NCBI GenBank assembly: GCA_015654715.1 | Contig: JAATGK010000393.1 | Coordinates: 1-18,284 of the forward strand | Source of the DNA: Alphaproteobacteria bacterium | GTDB taxonomy: Bacteria > Pseudomonadota > Alphaproteobacteria > Micropepsales > Micropepsaceae | Reading direction: 5' to 3' | DNA length: 18,284 nucleotides | Shown: in pieces, positions 1-7,854 of the stretch | Layout: each line of letters begins with the position of its first letter | Numbering within the stretch: position 1 is the stretch's first letter | Notes under the pieces: generated by a model | Told to the model about the DNA's origin: nothing | The model's database searches: none | What the model saw: the letters and a program-made list of their open reading frames with translations, nothing else | Translations under genes and position numbers: made by a program

Positions 1-78
1 AATGACGAAACGGAATGCGATATTGCGCGTACGTACCAACGACTTGGGCGAAAGCGGCTGACTGCATACGCGGTCTAG
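1..78 (+). CDS. possible 3' end of an upstream gene (partial)
   Basis: Frame 1 is open from the window edge to a TAG at 76-78 and would encode about 25 residues ending in RKRLTAYAV. I do not recognise the family. The only support is that a rightward intrinsic terminator follows about 67 bp later (145-165), which implies that some rightward gene ends near here. Frame 2 also stops nearby (TGA around 59-61), so the frame choice is uncertain. Confidence 0.25.
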   Translation, partial: NDETECDIARTYQRLGRKRLTAYAV

Positions 79-144
79 GTGCGGTACGCGGAACATCCCT
101 CGTCGGGCGACGGTGGTTCGGATCGCACATGGATGCCGTTGGCG

Positions 145-165
145 GCCGTCGCACGGCTTTTTTTT
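145..165 (+). terminator. rho-independent terminator of the upstream gene
   Basis: A short hairpin GCCGT-CGC-ACGGC (145-157) is followed directly by eight T residues (158-165). It points rightward and separates the truncated upstream transcription unit from the TonB receptor gene. Confidence 0.6.
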
Positions 166-423
166 GTCCGGCTGTGGATGCCCCTCACAAATTCTGCGGC
201 AATGGACGGCGCCAATCGTCCACACAACCAACCGGCAAGCCTGAGCGGATGCCGGCGAAGTAAAGGCGAACGCGTCGGCAGCATGCCGGCCGCCCGTCTT
301 CCGATGTCAATCGGGAAAATGGAGCAGGAGAGATGCTCACAACGGATGTTCGAACAATCCAGGAAGAAAATCGCGCCCCTATCGGGTCCGCGAAAAACAA
401 AAATGAAGGGGAGTAGAATCAGC
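166..423 (+). other. 5' leader/promoter region of the TonB receptor gene
   Basis: About 260 bp lie between the upstream terminator and the receptor start. The frame stays open, so an ORF could extend back to 79, but the predicted product there has no homology-like character, the signal peptide begins only at 424, and the terminator lies inside the extension. A GGGGAG Shine-Dalgarno-like sequence (408-413) lies 10 nt before ATG 424. No convincing -35/-10 pair or known operator was seen. Confidence 0.4.
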
Positions 424-3351
424 ATGACCTCAAACGTACATATGCGGACCCACCGCCAAGGGCTGTTGGCGGGCACATGCCTTATCGCGGCGGCATCGAT
501 GCTGTTTAGCGGAGCGGCATTCGCGCAGGAGCAGTCTGTCGAAACGGTAACGGTGACAGGCTCGCGCATTATCACCAATGGCAACGATGCGCCGACGCCG
601 GTGACCATGATGGCTGTGGACGACCTGCAGCTCACGACGCCGTCGGACGTTCCTGACGCTTTGGCCAAGTTGCCGGTCTTTTTGGGTTCGTACAGCCAGC
701 GCACCACCGCTGGGGCGAACCACAACCTGTCCGCCAACGTCCTCAATCTGCGCAATTTCGGCATGACCCGCACGCTGATCCTGTTCAACGGCAACCGCGT
801 CGGTGCCACCGCTCCCACGGGCGAGACCGACATCAATACCTTGCCGCAGGATCTGATGGAGCGTGTCGATGTGGTGACCGGCGGTGCTTCCGCGGTCTAC
901 GGCACCGACGCCGTCACCGGCGTGGTCAACTTCGTCATCAACTCGAAGTTCAACGGCCTCAAGGCTTACGCCCAGGGCGGTATCTCGCAGTACAGCGACG
1001 ACGCCTCGTGGAAGGCCGGCCTGGTCGGCGGTACCGACCTGTTCGGCGGCCGCGGCCATATCGAGTTCAGCCTCAGCCGTTACAATTCGGACGGCGTCCC
1101 GACCATGATGACGCGTCCGCACGCCTCCGAGGTCTATACCGAGGCAGGAAATGGCTCGGTGACGAATCCGTACCATCTGGTGTCCAATTCGCGTCTGCCC
1201 AACTACACCCCGGGCGGCTACATCAATCCGTTGATGCCGGACAACAAAACGCCGAGCGCGCTGGCCAACCAGTTTTTCTGTGAAAACGGCATTTTGTGTC
1301 CGTTTGCGCACGGCGCCTATTCCGGCACGACGAACGACGAAATCGGCGGCGACGGCGGCTACGGCGGCGAGGCGTTAAACGGCGTCGACGCCAATCCGTG
1401 GCTGGTTGCCAGTTTGAAGAGCACGCAGTTCTTCACCCGCTTCGATTACGACCTGACCAGCGATATCCATACCTATCTGCAGGCCAGCTTGACGGGCGCA
1501 GGGAACTACAACGTTACGTTCCCCAACAACTACGTCATGACTTACTCTGCGGATAACGCCTATCTGCCGTCAGCGGCGCGGGCTGCGTTGACCGCGGCCA
1601 ACCAGTCCACCTTCGTGATGGCCCGGTCGATCCAGAACCAGGTCGGCGGCATCGCCGACTCGTATACCACGGGCTTTAACCTCACCTGGGGCATCGAAGG
1701 CACGCTGTTCAACGACTACAAGTGGGATCTCCATTACACCCACACCAAGAACATGCTGAATCAGGCCGCGCCCTACAACCTGGATTGGCAGAAGCTGTAC
1801 GCCGCCAGTGATGCCGTCATCGCTCCGGCCGGTTCGGCCACGCCCGGTGCGGCTGTTTGCCGGGTCTCGCTCGGACCAAACGCCTCGCTGTATCCGGGGT
1901 GCGTTCCGATGGATGCCTTCGGCCCGACGGCCACATCGTACACCTCGTTCCGTTATGCGACGACCGACACCGCTTGGAAGGCGCGCAACAAGATGGACGA
2001 CATCGGCGCCAACCTCAGCGGTACGGTGTTTGAAGGCTGGGCCGGCCCGATGAAGGCGGCTCTGAGCGCCGAATGGCACAACATCTCGCTCGAAGACATC
2101 AGCAAATACGATCCGACCAAGAACGTCGATTGCTCGACTTTGAACCCGGCGATCTGCAACCCGCTCCAGAAGCAATTCAACAACGTCGTCGCGGCGATGC
2201 CGGAAAAGTCGGAAGACATCACGGAAGCGGCGATCGAAGTTGACGCGCCGCTGCTCAAGGACCTTCCGCTGGTTCAGGAGTTCGACTTCAACGGTGCATT
2301 CCGTTATGCCCGTTATAGCGTTTCCGGCCAGGCTCTCACCTGGAAACTCGGCGCGGTTTGGAACGTCACTGACGAGCTGCTGTTCCGCGGCGCGCAGTCC
2401 CGCGACATCCGGGCCCCCACGCTCAACAACATGTTTGCACCGCCGGCCGGCAACGTCACGTCCTTCAACGACTGGCTGACCAACACCACGCAGAACCTGG
2501 TGCAGACGTCCGAGGGCAATCCTGACCTGAAGCCGGAAGTATCGGAGACGGTAACGGCCGGTGTCGTGTACCGGCCCGCATGGCTGCACGGCTTCAGCAT
2601 TTCGGCCGACTGGTATGAGATGATCATCAAGAACGCCATTTCGTCGATCAGCGGCGGCAGCGCGTCGGCGGAAAGCCAGTGCTTCGCTTCCGGCGGCACG
2701 TCGCCGTTCTGTCCGCTGGTGGTGCGTCCTGGTGCGTGGAACGACAGAAGCGCCGCCAACGCTCCGACGGCCGTGTTCTCGAAAGCTCTGAACATCTCGA
2801 AGACGTCCACGCATGGCATCGATTTCGAAGCCAACTATGCGACCGATCTGAACGACATGAGCAGCAGTCTCGTCGGCCAATTGACGACCCGCCTGTTGAT
2901 TTCCTACCAGCCTTCGATCCTGTCGCAGTCGATCCCCAATGCGGTGATCACCAACTCGGCCGGCGCCGCGGGCGTGCTGAATGGTGGCGGCGCTGCGAAA
3001 CGCCTCACCTTCATCGTCAACTACGCGCTCGATCCAATCACTGTGAACGTCATGGAACGCTGGAACAGCGCCGAACGGCAGAGCAACGATCCGACGTTGA
3101 TCTATTCGACGCCGAACGTCCCGTCGATCACCTATACCGACTTGAACTTGAGCTATAAGTTCAAGCTTCGGGACAAAGACGACGACGAGAATACCGAGAT
3201 ATTCCTGTCGGTCGAGAACCTCTTCAACCAGATGCCGCACATCTGGATCTCGCCGGGCAATAGCGCTGCCCAAGGCTATGCCTATCCCGCCCCCGCGGAC
3301 GAGAACGGCATCGGCCGGTATTACACGATGGGCATTCGTTACAAGATCTAA
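424..3351 (+). CDS. TonB-dependent outer-membrane receptor (omp type)
   Basis: This 975-residue protein is an outer-membrane transporter that would import a large substrate, probably an oligosaccharide or metal chelate, using TonB energy. Residues 1-34 form a signal peptide ending AAFA before QEQ. A TonB-box-like segment ETVTVTG (40-46) precedes a plug domain (about 55-172) with the family motifs NLRNFG, RTLILFNGNR and RVDVVTGGASAVYG. The remainder has barrel character with a NPDLKPE motif. Four close cysteine pairs occur in loop-like stretches (for example CENGILC and CSTLNPAIC). No N-terminal STN signalling domain is present, so it is not a FecA-type signal transducer. The C-terminus ends RYKI rather than with the usual aromatic residue. 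ATG 424 is chosen over in-frame ATG 403 and 79 because it fits the signal peptide and a ribosome site. The neighbouring CE15-like esterases suggest a plant-polysaccharide substrate (inference). Confidence 0.93.
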   Translation: MTSNVHMRTHRQGLLAGTCLIAAASMLFSGAAFAQEQSVETVTVTGSRIITNGNDAPTPVTMMAVDDLQLTTPSDVPDALAKLPVFLGSYSQRTTAGANHNLSANVLNLRNFGMTRTLILFNGNRVGATAPTGETDINTLPQDLMERVDVVTGGASAVYGTDAVTGVVNFVINSKFNGLKAYAQGGISQYSDDASWKAGLVGGTDLFGGRGHIEFSLSRYNSDGVPTMMTRPHASEVYTEAGNGSVTNPYHLVSNSRLPNYTPGGYINPLMPDNKTPSALANQFFCENGILCPFAHGAYSGTTNDEIGGDGGYGGEALNGVDANPWLVASLKSTQFFTRFDYDLTSDIHTYLQASLTGAGNYNVTFPNNYVMTYSADNAYLPSAARAALTAANQSTFVMARSIQNQVGGIADSYTTGFNLTWGIEGTLFNDYKWDLHYTHTKNMLNQAAPYNLDWQKLYAASDAVIAPAGSATPGAAVCRVSLGPNASLYPGCVPMDAFGPTATSYTSFRYATTDTAWKARNKMDDIGANLSGTVFEGWAGPMKAALSAEWHNISLEDISKYDPTKNVDCSTLNPAICNPLQKQFNNVVAAMPEKSEDITEAAIEVDAPLLKDLPLVQEFDFNGAFRYARYSVSGQALTWKLGAVWNVTDELLFRGAQSRDIRAPTLNNMFAPPAGNVTSFNDWLTNTTQNLVQTSEGNPDLKPEVSETVTAGVVYRPAWLHGFSISADWYEMIIKNAISSISGGSASAESQCFASGGTSPFCPLVVRPGAWNDRSAANAPTAVFSKALNISKTSTHGIDFEANYATDLNDMSSSLVGQLTTRLLISYQPSILSQSIPNAVITNSAGAAGVLNGGGAAKRLTFIVNYALDPITVNVMERWNSAERQSNDPTLIYSTPNVPSITYTDLNLSYKFKLRDKDDDENTEIFLSVENLFNQMPHIWISPGNSAAQGYAYPAPADENGIGRYYTMGIRYKI

Positions 3352-3372
3352 TCTAAACCTGTTCCTCTCCTT

Positions 3373-3406
3373 GGGCGTCCGTCTCTCGCGGGCGCCCATT
3401 TTTTTT
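3373..3406 (+). terminator. rho-independent terminator after the TonB receptor
   Basis: GGGCGTCC (3373-3380) pairs with GGGCGCCC (3390-3397) in an 8-bp stem with one G-T wobble, and eight T residues follow (3399-3406). It sits 21 bp after the receptor stop and between convergent genes. Confidence 0.85.
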
Positions 3407-3474
3407 GCGCAAAGGTGTGGGCAAAAAAATGCCGGACCGCCTTGCGGCAGCCCGGCAAGTTCCGCTTCGCTCGG

Positions 3475-4932
3475 TTACTGCTTTTCGACGGGGAAATAGT
3501 GCGCGGCGAACTCCATGAAGGTCGGCCAATTCGGCCCCATCATGTGACCTTGCGCGTGCTGGCGGAAGCCGATGTCGCTGTCAATCAACGTGGTTTCGAT
3601 CGGTGGGAACTCAGTCACCGGCAAGGGCTTCTTGCCGAGCAGCTTATAGACCCGGCCTGCGTCCGCCGCAGCGAGGAACTCGCCCTTGGCATCAGCCCAG
3701 CCGTCGGAGCCGATCGGCGTCCATTGGCCTTCGTTGCGCGTCCGGCCCGCACCGATGAAGATGGGGCGTGGCGCGCACAGCGCGATGAGTTCATTGGCGT
3801 CGACCGGCAGATCGTTCGCGGTCAGCGGCCCCGCATACTTCAGGAAGTTCGGCGCCATCCAGTGGTATTCCTCATAGCTGGCGACGTTCTCGATCATCTC
3901 GCCGAAATTGTGCCGGTAGAGCTTGGCACCGCCTTCGCCCGACGAGGCGATGTAGCCGACGGCGATACGGCTTTCGTAGGCCATGGCGACCAGTGCGCCC
4001 TTGCCGTAGCGTGAGGCGCCCGAGATCGCGATGTGCTTGCCGTCGATCACCGGGTCTTTTTCCAGATAGTCGACGGCGCGACTGGCGCCCCAAGCCCAGG
4101 CCTTCAGCGCCCCCCATTCGTCCGGTTTGCTGCGCGGCTGGCCCTTGTTGATCAGCCCGATGATGCCCTTCGTGAGACCGGCGCCGTTGTCAGGTTGCAC
4201 GCTCGAAGGCGCATAGAGGGCATAACCCCAGCCTTTGTTGAGGGCGTCTTGCTGCCAGTTGAACCCCTTGGGCATACGTCCTCCGATCGGCTCGGCGGCG
4301 TTGTCCGGACTCATGACGCTGGCCATCTGCGCGCGCATCGCGGCATCGGAGCGGCTCATCGAATAGGCCAGGATGACCGGCACCTTGTGCTTGGCGTGGG
4401 CGGGCACGATCAAGGTCAGCTCGATTTCGACGCTGATGCCGGGATAGGCGGAATTGTCGACGTGACCGGTCAGTTCCTTTCGAATAAAAGGCACGCCGCC
4501 GCTTTCGCCGGTCGTTGTGGAAAGCACTTTCCAGTGCACCGAAGGCAGATGCTGCGGTGTGCGCCCCAAGACTTCGCGGACGTAGGCCGCCAAGATTTCG
4601 ACCCGGCGCTTTGCCTACATCGCCGGTGTGGTGACTTTCGCGCCGTTGTCGAAGGTCAGCGGGTCCGGAAGCTTCGAGAGCGGGCCGGCCTTGGCCTCGT
4701 CGAAATTCACCACGTTGTCGGGCTTTTCCGGATTGGCGCCGAGTGCCGGCCTGAGTTTGGCAATGTGCAGCATCGCCATGGTCCGGGCATGATCAGCTTG
4801 GGACGCTGCTGCCGCTGCCGCTCGGTCGGCATTTTGCGCTGGGGGTGGCGGCGTGTCTGCTGCGACGGCGGGGCCGCCGAGCAATGCCGCCGACAAGGCC
4901 GTCGTAAGCAACAGATAGGTCGTGCGCTTCAT
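3475..4932 (-). pseudogene. CE15 glucuronoyl-esterase-like gene with an in-frame amber codon
   Basis: Read through one TAG, this is a 485-codon gene matching the intact 487-residue paralog at 5377-6840 along its whole length. ATG 4932 has AGGAGG (4945-4950 on the plus strand) 11 nt upstream and begins a signal peptide (MKRTTYLLL... to AVAA). The amber codon is codon 106 (4615-4617). Alignment of the TTPAM-stop-AKRR stretch with TAADWTGKRR of the paralog puts it at a Trp, so TGG to TAG is the simplest change. Both halves are in the same frame with no shift. Downstream, the nucleophile motif GASRYGK (Ser at codon 307), LYRHNFGE and FRQHAQGH are all intact. The C-terminal piece alone could only start at a TTG (4593) and would lack a signal peptide. 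It could be a fresh pseudogene, a sequencing error or a suppressed amber. Role if functional: cleavage of glucuronate esters linking xylan to lignin, as in CE15 (family inference). Confidence 0.8.
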
Positions 4933-5281
4933 GGTTGGTTTTTCCCTCCTGGAGATTTTGGTCGCTGCCGCCATGCGTGTTCGCCTTTGGCGCGTGCGAT
5001 CGGCTTTTTGCTGGTTTTGTAATCATCGCAGCCGGCGAACGGCCGAAGGTTTTACCGGATAATGCAACCGCGATGTCACAATTGTCGCCGCGTTCAAGAA
5101 CGGTGCCCATTGGTCCGATCTCCTATCCGACGCAAGACGAACGCGGTTGGCGTTTCCGCCGCAAATCTGAGTGTAACAGCGGGATCGTACGATGTGGGCT
5201 GGCGCAGCCGACAAACCACCTTGGCAGATAGGACGAATGAAGAGATCGAATCCGCGGGAAAAATATACTAGTAGCCAAGGC

Positions 5282-5337
5282 TCGGCTTTACTGCTGCTGT
5301 AGCGGCAGCGCTGCAAAAGCGCCCTAAAAAAAGCCGA
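5282..5337 (+). promoter_or_regulatory. nested inverted repeat in the esterase leader
   Basis: TCGGCTTT (5282-5289) is exactly complementary to AAAGCCGA (5330-5337). Inside it, GCTGC (5293-5297) pairs with GCAGC (5305-5309). The structure lies 40-95 nt before the ATG of the intact esterase gene, so it could be a folded 5' leader or an extended operator. It matches no riboswitch class that I recognise. Confidence 0.35.
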
Positions 5338-5343
5338 AAAAAT

Positions 5344-5358
5344 GATGCAAACAGCATC
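5344..5358 (+). promoter_or_regulatory. GATGC-N5-GCATC inverted repeat before the esterase ribosome site
   Basis: The two 5-bp arms flank AAACA and end 5 nt before the AGGGAG Shine-Dalgarno sequence (5364-5369). It is a candidate operator half-site pair or a small hairpin near the ribosome site. It is short enough to be chance. Confidence 0.25.
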
Positions 5359-5376
5359 TCTCCAGGGAGACTTCAA

Positions 5377-6840
5377 ATGAATTCGACGAAGAGACCGCGC
5401 CTTGGCGGGCGCGTGTTCCGTCGCGCATTGGTGTCGGTTCCTGCCATTGCGCTAATGATGTTCGGCACGGCGGCCTTCGGGGCGTCCGATCACTTCAAGA
5501 ACTCCGATGCGCCGAAGCTGAACTTTGCGCCGCGGCCGATGACGGCCGAAGCGAAACAGATTCAGGCCGCCAACGAAGCCGAACATGCGCGTGAGTTGGC
5601 GGTTCTGCACATCAAAGCGATCCGTGGCGGCCACAATGGCATGGACCCTGACGCCCCCAATGCTGCGAATTACGACGAAGCGCTGGCCAATCCGTGGCCG
5701 TACAAGTCCAATGTGCTGAAGTTCGCCGACGGCAAGCCGGTTGCGACCGCCGCCGACTGGACCGGCAAGCGCCGCGGCGAGATCGTATCGATCTTTGAAC
5801 AAAACTATTACGGCCGCATCCCGGCGCACGTTCCCGGCGTCAAGTGGGAAGTCACCAGCACCAAGAATGAAACCGTCGGCAAGTTCCAGGCCGTGACCAA
5901 GCATGTCGTCGGTCACGTCGACAATTCCGCTTATCCCGACATCAAGGTCGACATCCAGATGGAAGAAACCTTGCCGGCCAACGTCAAAGGCAAGGTGCCG
6001 GTCATCGTCGAATACGGCTGGCTCAACCCGCCGGTCTTCCCCAAGGGCTTCAAGATGCCCTATGCGCCTCCGGGACCGAGCTGGAAGGAACAGATTCTGG
6101 CGCTCGGCTGGGGCTATGTCGTTTTCGATCCGACCAGCGTACAGGCCGACAACGCAGCCGGGTTCACCAAAGGCATCATCGGTCTGGTCAATAAGGGCAA
6201 GCCGCGCAGCATGACCGACTGGGGCGTTCAGCGCGCCTGGGGTTGGGGTGCGGGCCGCGCGCTCGATTACCTGAAGACCGATCCGCATGTCGCGGGTGAC
6301 GAGGTCGGCATTGCCGGCCATTCGCGCTACGGCAAGGCTGCGATCGTGACCATGGCGTTCGACCAGCGTTTTGCGATCGCCTATGTCAGTTCGTCGGGCG
6401 GCGCGGGCGCCAAGCTGTATCACCGCAATGTCGGCGAAACCCTCGAAGACATCGCGGCACCGCATCAGTTCCATTGGATGGCCGGAAATTTTCTCAAATA
6501 CGCCGCCGATCCCAATTCGCCGGCAACGATGCCGCTCGACCAGGACGCGCTGATTGCGCTTTGCGCGCCGCGGCCCGTCTTCATCAGCGGTGGTGCCGCT
6601 GCCGCTGGCGACGCCTGGGTCGATGCGAAAGGTATGTTCATGGCGGCCGCCGATGCCGGGCCGGTTTATCGCTTGCTCGGCAAGAAGGACCTCGGAACGG
6701 ACAAATTCCCGCCTATGGGAACGGCTCTTCTCAATGGCGACATCAGCTTCCGGCAGCATCAGTACGGACACACGCAGGATCCGAATTGGCAAACATTCCT
6801 CACGTTTGCCCACCGGTATCTGAGCGTGCGTGCAAACTGA
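5377..6840 (+). CDS. CE15 glucuronoyl-esterase-like alpha/beta hydrolase
   Basis: This 487-residue secreted hydrolase most resembles bacterial carbohydrate esterase family 15. Known members cleave the ester between 4-O-methyl-glucuronate of xylan and lignin alcohols. An N-terminal signal peptide (about 1-35, ending TAAFG-AS) is followed by a CE15-like entry segment (DWTGKRRGEI, 127-136; YYGRIP, 144-149). The nucleophile elbow is GHSRYGK (314-320, Ser316). SSSGGAGAKLYHRNVGE (338-354), HWMAGNFLKY (366-375) and LIALCAPRP (392-400) follow, and the putative catalytic His lies in FRQHQYGH (458-465, His461 or His465). CE15 members usually have Cys before the nucleophile (GCSR), whereas here it is His, so substrate may differ. 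ATG 5377 has AGGGAG 7 nt upstream. It diverges from a paralog carrying a nonsense codon and is followed by a strong terminator. Another polysaccharide acyl esterase is the main alternative. Confidence 0.85.
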   Translation: MNSTKRPRLGGRVFRRALVSVPAIALMMFGTAAFGASDHFKNSDAPKLNFAPRPMTAEAKQIQAANEAEHARELAVLHIKAIRGGHNGMDPDAPNAANYDEALANPWPYKSNVLKFADGKPVATAADWTGKRRGEIVSIFEQNYYGRIPAHVPGVKWEVTSTKNETVGKFQAVTKHVVGHVDNSAYPDIKVDIQMEETLPANVKGKVPVIVEYGWLNPPVFPKGFKMPYAPPGPSWKEQILALGWGYVVFDPTSVQADNAAGFTKGIIGLVNKGKPRSMTDWGVQRAWGWGAGRALDYLKTDPHVAGDEVGIAGHSRYGKAAIVTMAFDQRFAIAYVSSSGGAGAKLYHRNVGETLEDIAAPHQFHWMAGNFLKYAADPNSPATMPLDQDALIALCAPRPVFISGGAAAAGDAWVDAKGMFMAAADAGPVYRLLGKKDLGTDKFPPMGTALLNGDISFRQHQYGHTQDPNWQTFLTFAHRYLSVRAN

Positions 6841-6851
6841 TGGCATAGCCG

Positions 6852-6896
6852 GCGTGAGCGGAGCTGCTCCTCCCCCCCACTTGGCTCCGCTCACGC
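6852..6896 (+). terminator. long-stem terminator after the esterase gene
   Basis: A perfect 13-bp stem, GCGTGAGCGGAGC (6852-6864) with GCTCCGCTCACGC (6884-6896), has a 19-nt C-rich loop and is followed by a broken T tract (ACTTTATTGCTTT). It starts 12 bp after the esterase stop and separates it from the Nif3-like pair. Confidence 0.75.
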
Positions 6897-6933
6897 ACTT
6901 TATTGCTTTGTGCGATAAGCGAGGAACTGTCCG

Positions 6934-7845
6934 ATGGATACGATAGTCACGCGACGCACGATGCTCGCGGCCGGTGCTGCCGGAGCGGCGTTTGCTTCAA
7001 CCGTTCGGCCGTCGTCAGCCGCCGGCTTGACCGCGGGCGAGGTGATCGATCGCATGAAACAGCACGTCGGCGGGCCGTGGCGGGAAGGCGGCGTCGACGG
7101 TTATAAGGCCGGAACACCCGAGACCGTCGTCACCGGCGTGGCGACGACGATGATGGCGACCTTCGACGCCCTCAAGGCGGCGCTGGCGCAGGGCTGCAAC
7201 ATGGTGATTACCCATGAGCCGACCTATTGGTCTCATCCCGATACCCTGACCTATATTCAGGACGATCCGCTCTACCGGGTCAAGCGCGCCTTCCTCGAGA
7301 AGCACAACATGGTCAGCTATCACCTGCACGATCACTGGCATGCGCTGAAGCCGATCGATGGCATCAATTACGGCACCATGCAGCTCATGGGCTGGATCAA
7401 ATATATGCACGCGGAAAACCCGCGCCTGTTCACGCTGCCGCCGACGACGCTGCTTGCCCTGGCGCGCGATTTCCAAAAGAAGATGAACGACCGCACCCTG
7501 CGCGTGGTCGGTGACCCGCAGATGCCCGTGCGCATCGTTTACGAAAGTTGGGGCAACTGCAGCCAGTTCCCCGGGGCGCAATTCATGAATTCCGATGCCG
7601 ACGTCCTGGTGATCGGCGAGGCGCAGGATTGGGACCTGGTGGAATACGCCCAAGATCTCGTTTCATCGGGAAAGAAGAAAGGTCTGATCCTGCTCGGTCA
7701 TGTGCTTTCGGAGCAATGGGGAATGACCTATTGCGCCGAATGGCTGAAGGGCTTTGTCACCGAGGTGCCGGTAAAATTCGTGCGGATCGTCGAGCCCTAT
7801 TGGAACCTTCATCATCCCGTTTTCGAAATCAACACCAAGATCTGA
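6934..7845 (+). CDS. Nif3/DUF34-like dinuclear-metal protein with Tat signal
   Basis: This 303-residue protein belongs to the Nif3-like family, whose members form hexameric toroids with a two-metal site. The biochemical role of the family is unsettled. The N-terminus has a twin-arginine motif (TRRTML, 6-11), an Ala-rich core and a probable cleavage near SSAA (27-30), so it is likely exported folded. The body starts GLTAGEVIDRM. Family motifs are VTGVATTMMATFDALKAA (66-83), VITHEP with His94, HLHDHWH (130-136), and GHVLSE with His256 and Glu260, corresponding to the metal ligands of canonical Nif3. ATG 6934 has GAGGA 8 nt upstream. It is followed after 9 nt by a second Nif3-like gene whose ribosome site overlaps this stop codon, so the two are very likely co-translated. 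The Tat signal is unusual for a family best known as cytosolic. Confidence 0.85.
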   Translation: MDTIVTRRTMLAAGAAGAAFASTVRPSSAAGLTAGEVIDRMKQHVGGPWREGGVDGYKAGTPETVVTGVATTMMATFDALKAALAQGCNMVITHEPTYWSHPDTLTYIQDDPLYRVKRAFLEKHNMVSYHLHDHWHALKPIDGINYGTMQLMGWIKYMHAENPRLFTLPPTTLLALARDFQKKMNDRTLRVVGDPQMPVRIVYESWGNCSQFPGAQFMNSDADVLVIGEAQDWDLVEYAQDLVSSGKKKGLILLGHVLSEQWGMTYCAEWLKGFVTEVPVKFVRIVEPYWNLHHPVFEINTKI

Positions 7846-7854
7846 GGCGTGATC

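Larger units (their letters stand above)
4933..5376. promoter_or_regulatory. divergent promoter region between the two CE15-like genes
   Basis: This 444-bp gene-free region sits between the starts of two divergent paralogous esterase genes, so both promoters must lie here. Near its middle is a perfect 10-nt palindrome ATCGTACGAT (5184-5193), a possible operator. The rightward side holds nested inverted repeats (5282-5337) and a further inverted repeat (5344-5358), listed separately. No clear sigma-70 hexamers could be assigned. Confidence 0.5.

Noticed and set aside
79..423. N-terminal extension of the TonB receptor frame back to ATG 79
   Set aside because: The signal peptide begins at 424, and the extension runs through a terminator hairpin and has no recognisable sequence.
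424..3351. The TonB receptor as the cognate signal receptor of the FecI/FecR pair
   Set aside because: The mature N-terminus goes straight to the TonB box and plug, with no STN signalling domain.
1570..3399. 609-codon open frame on the minus strand opposite the receptor, plus similar frames at 75-836 and 430-1311
   Set aside because: These are antisense shadows of a GC-rich gene. Composition is rich in Arg/Val/Gly/Asp with no domain motif, and the opposite strand has a clear family match.
5452..6894. 480-codon minus-strand frame opposite the intact esterase
   Set aside because: It is a shadow frame: it runs across the terminator hairpin and shows no family motifs, while the plus strand has catalytic motifs.
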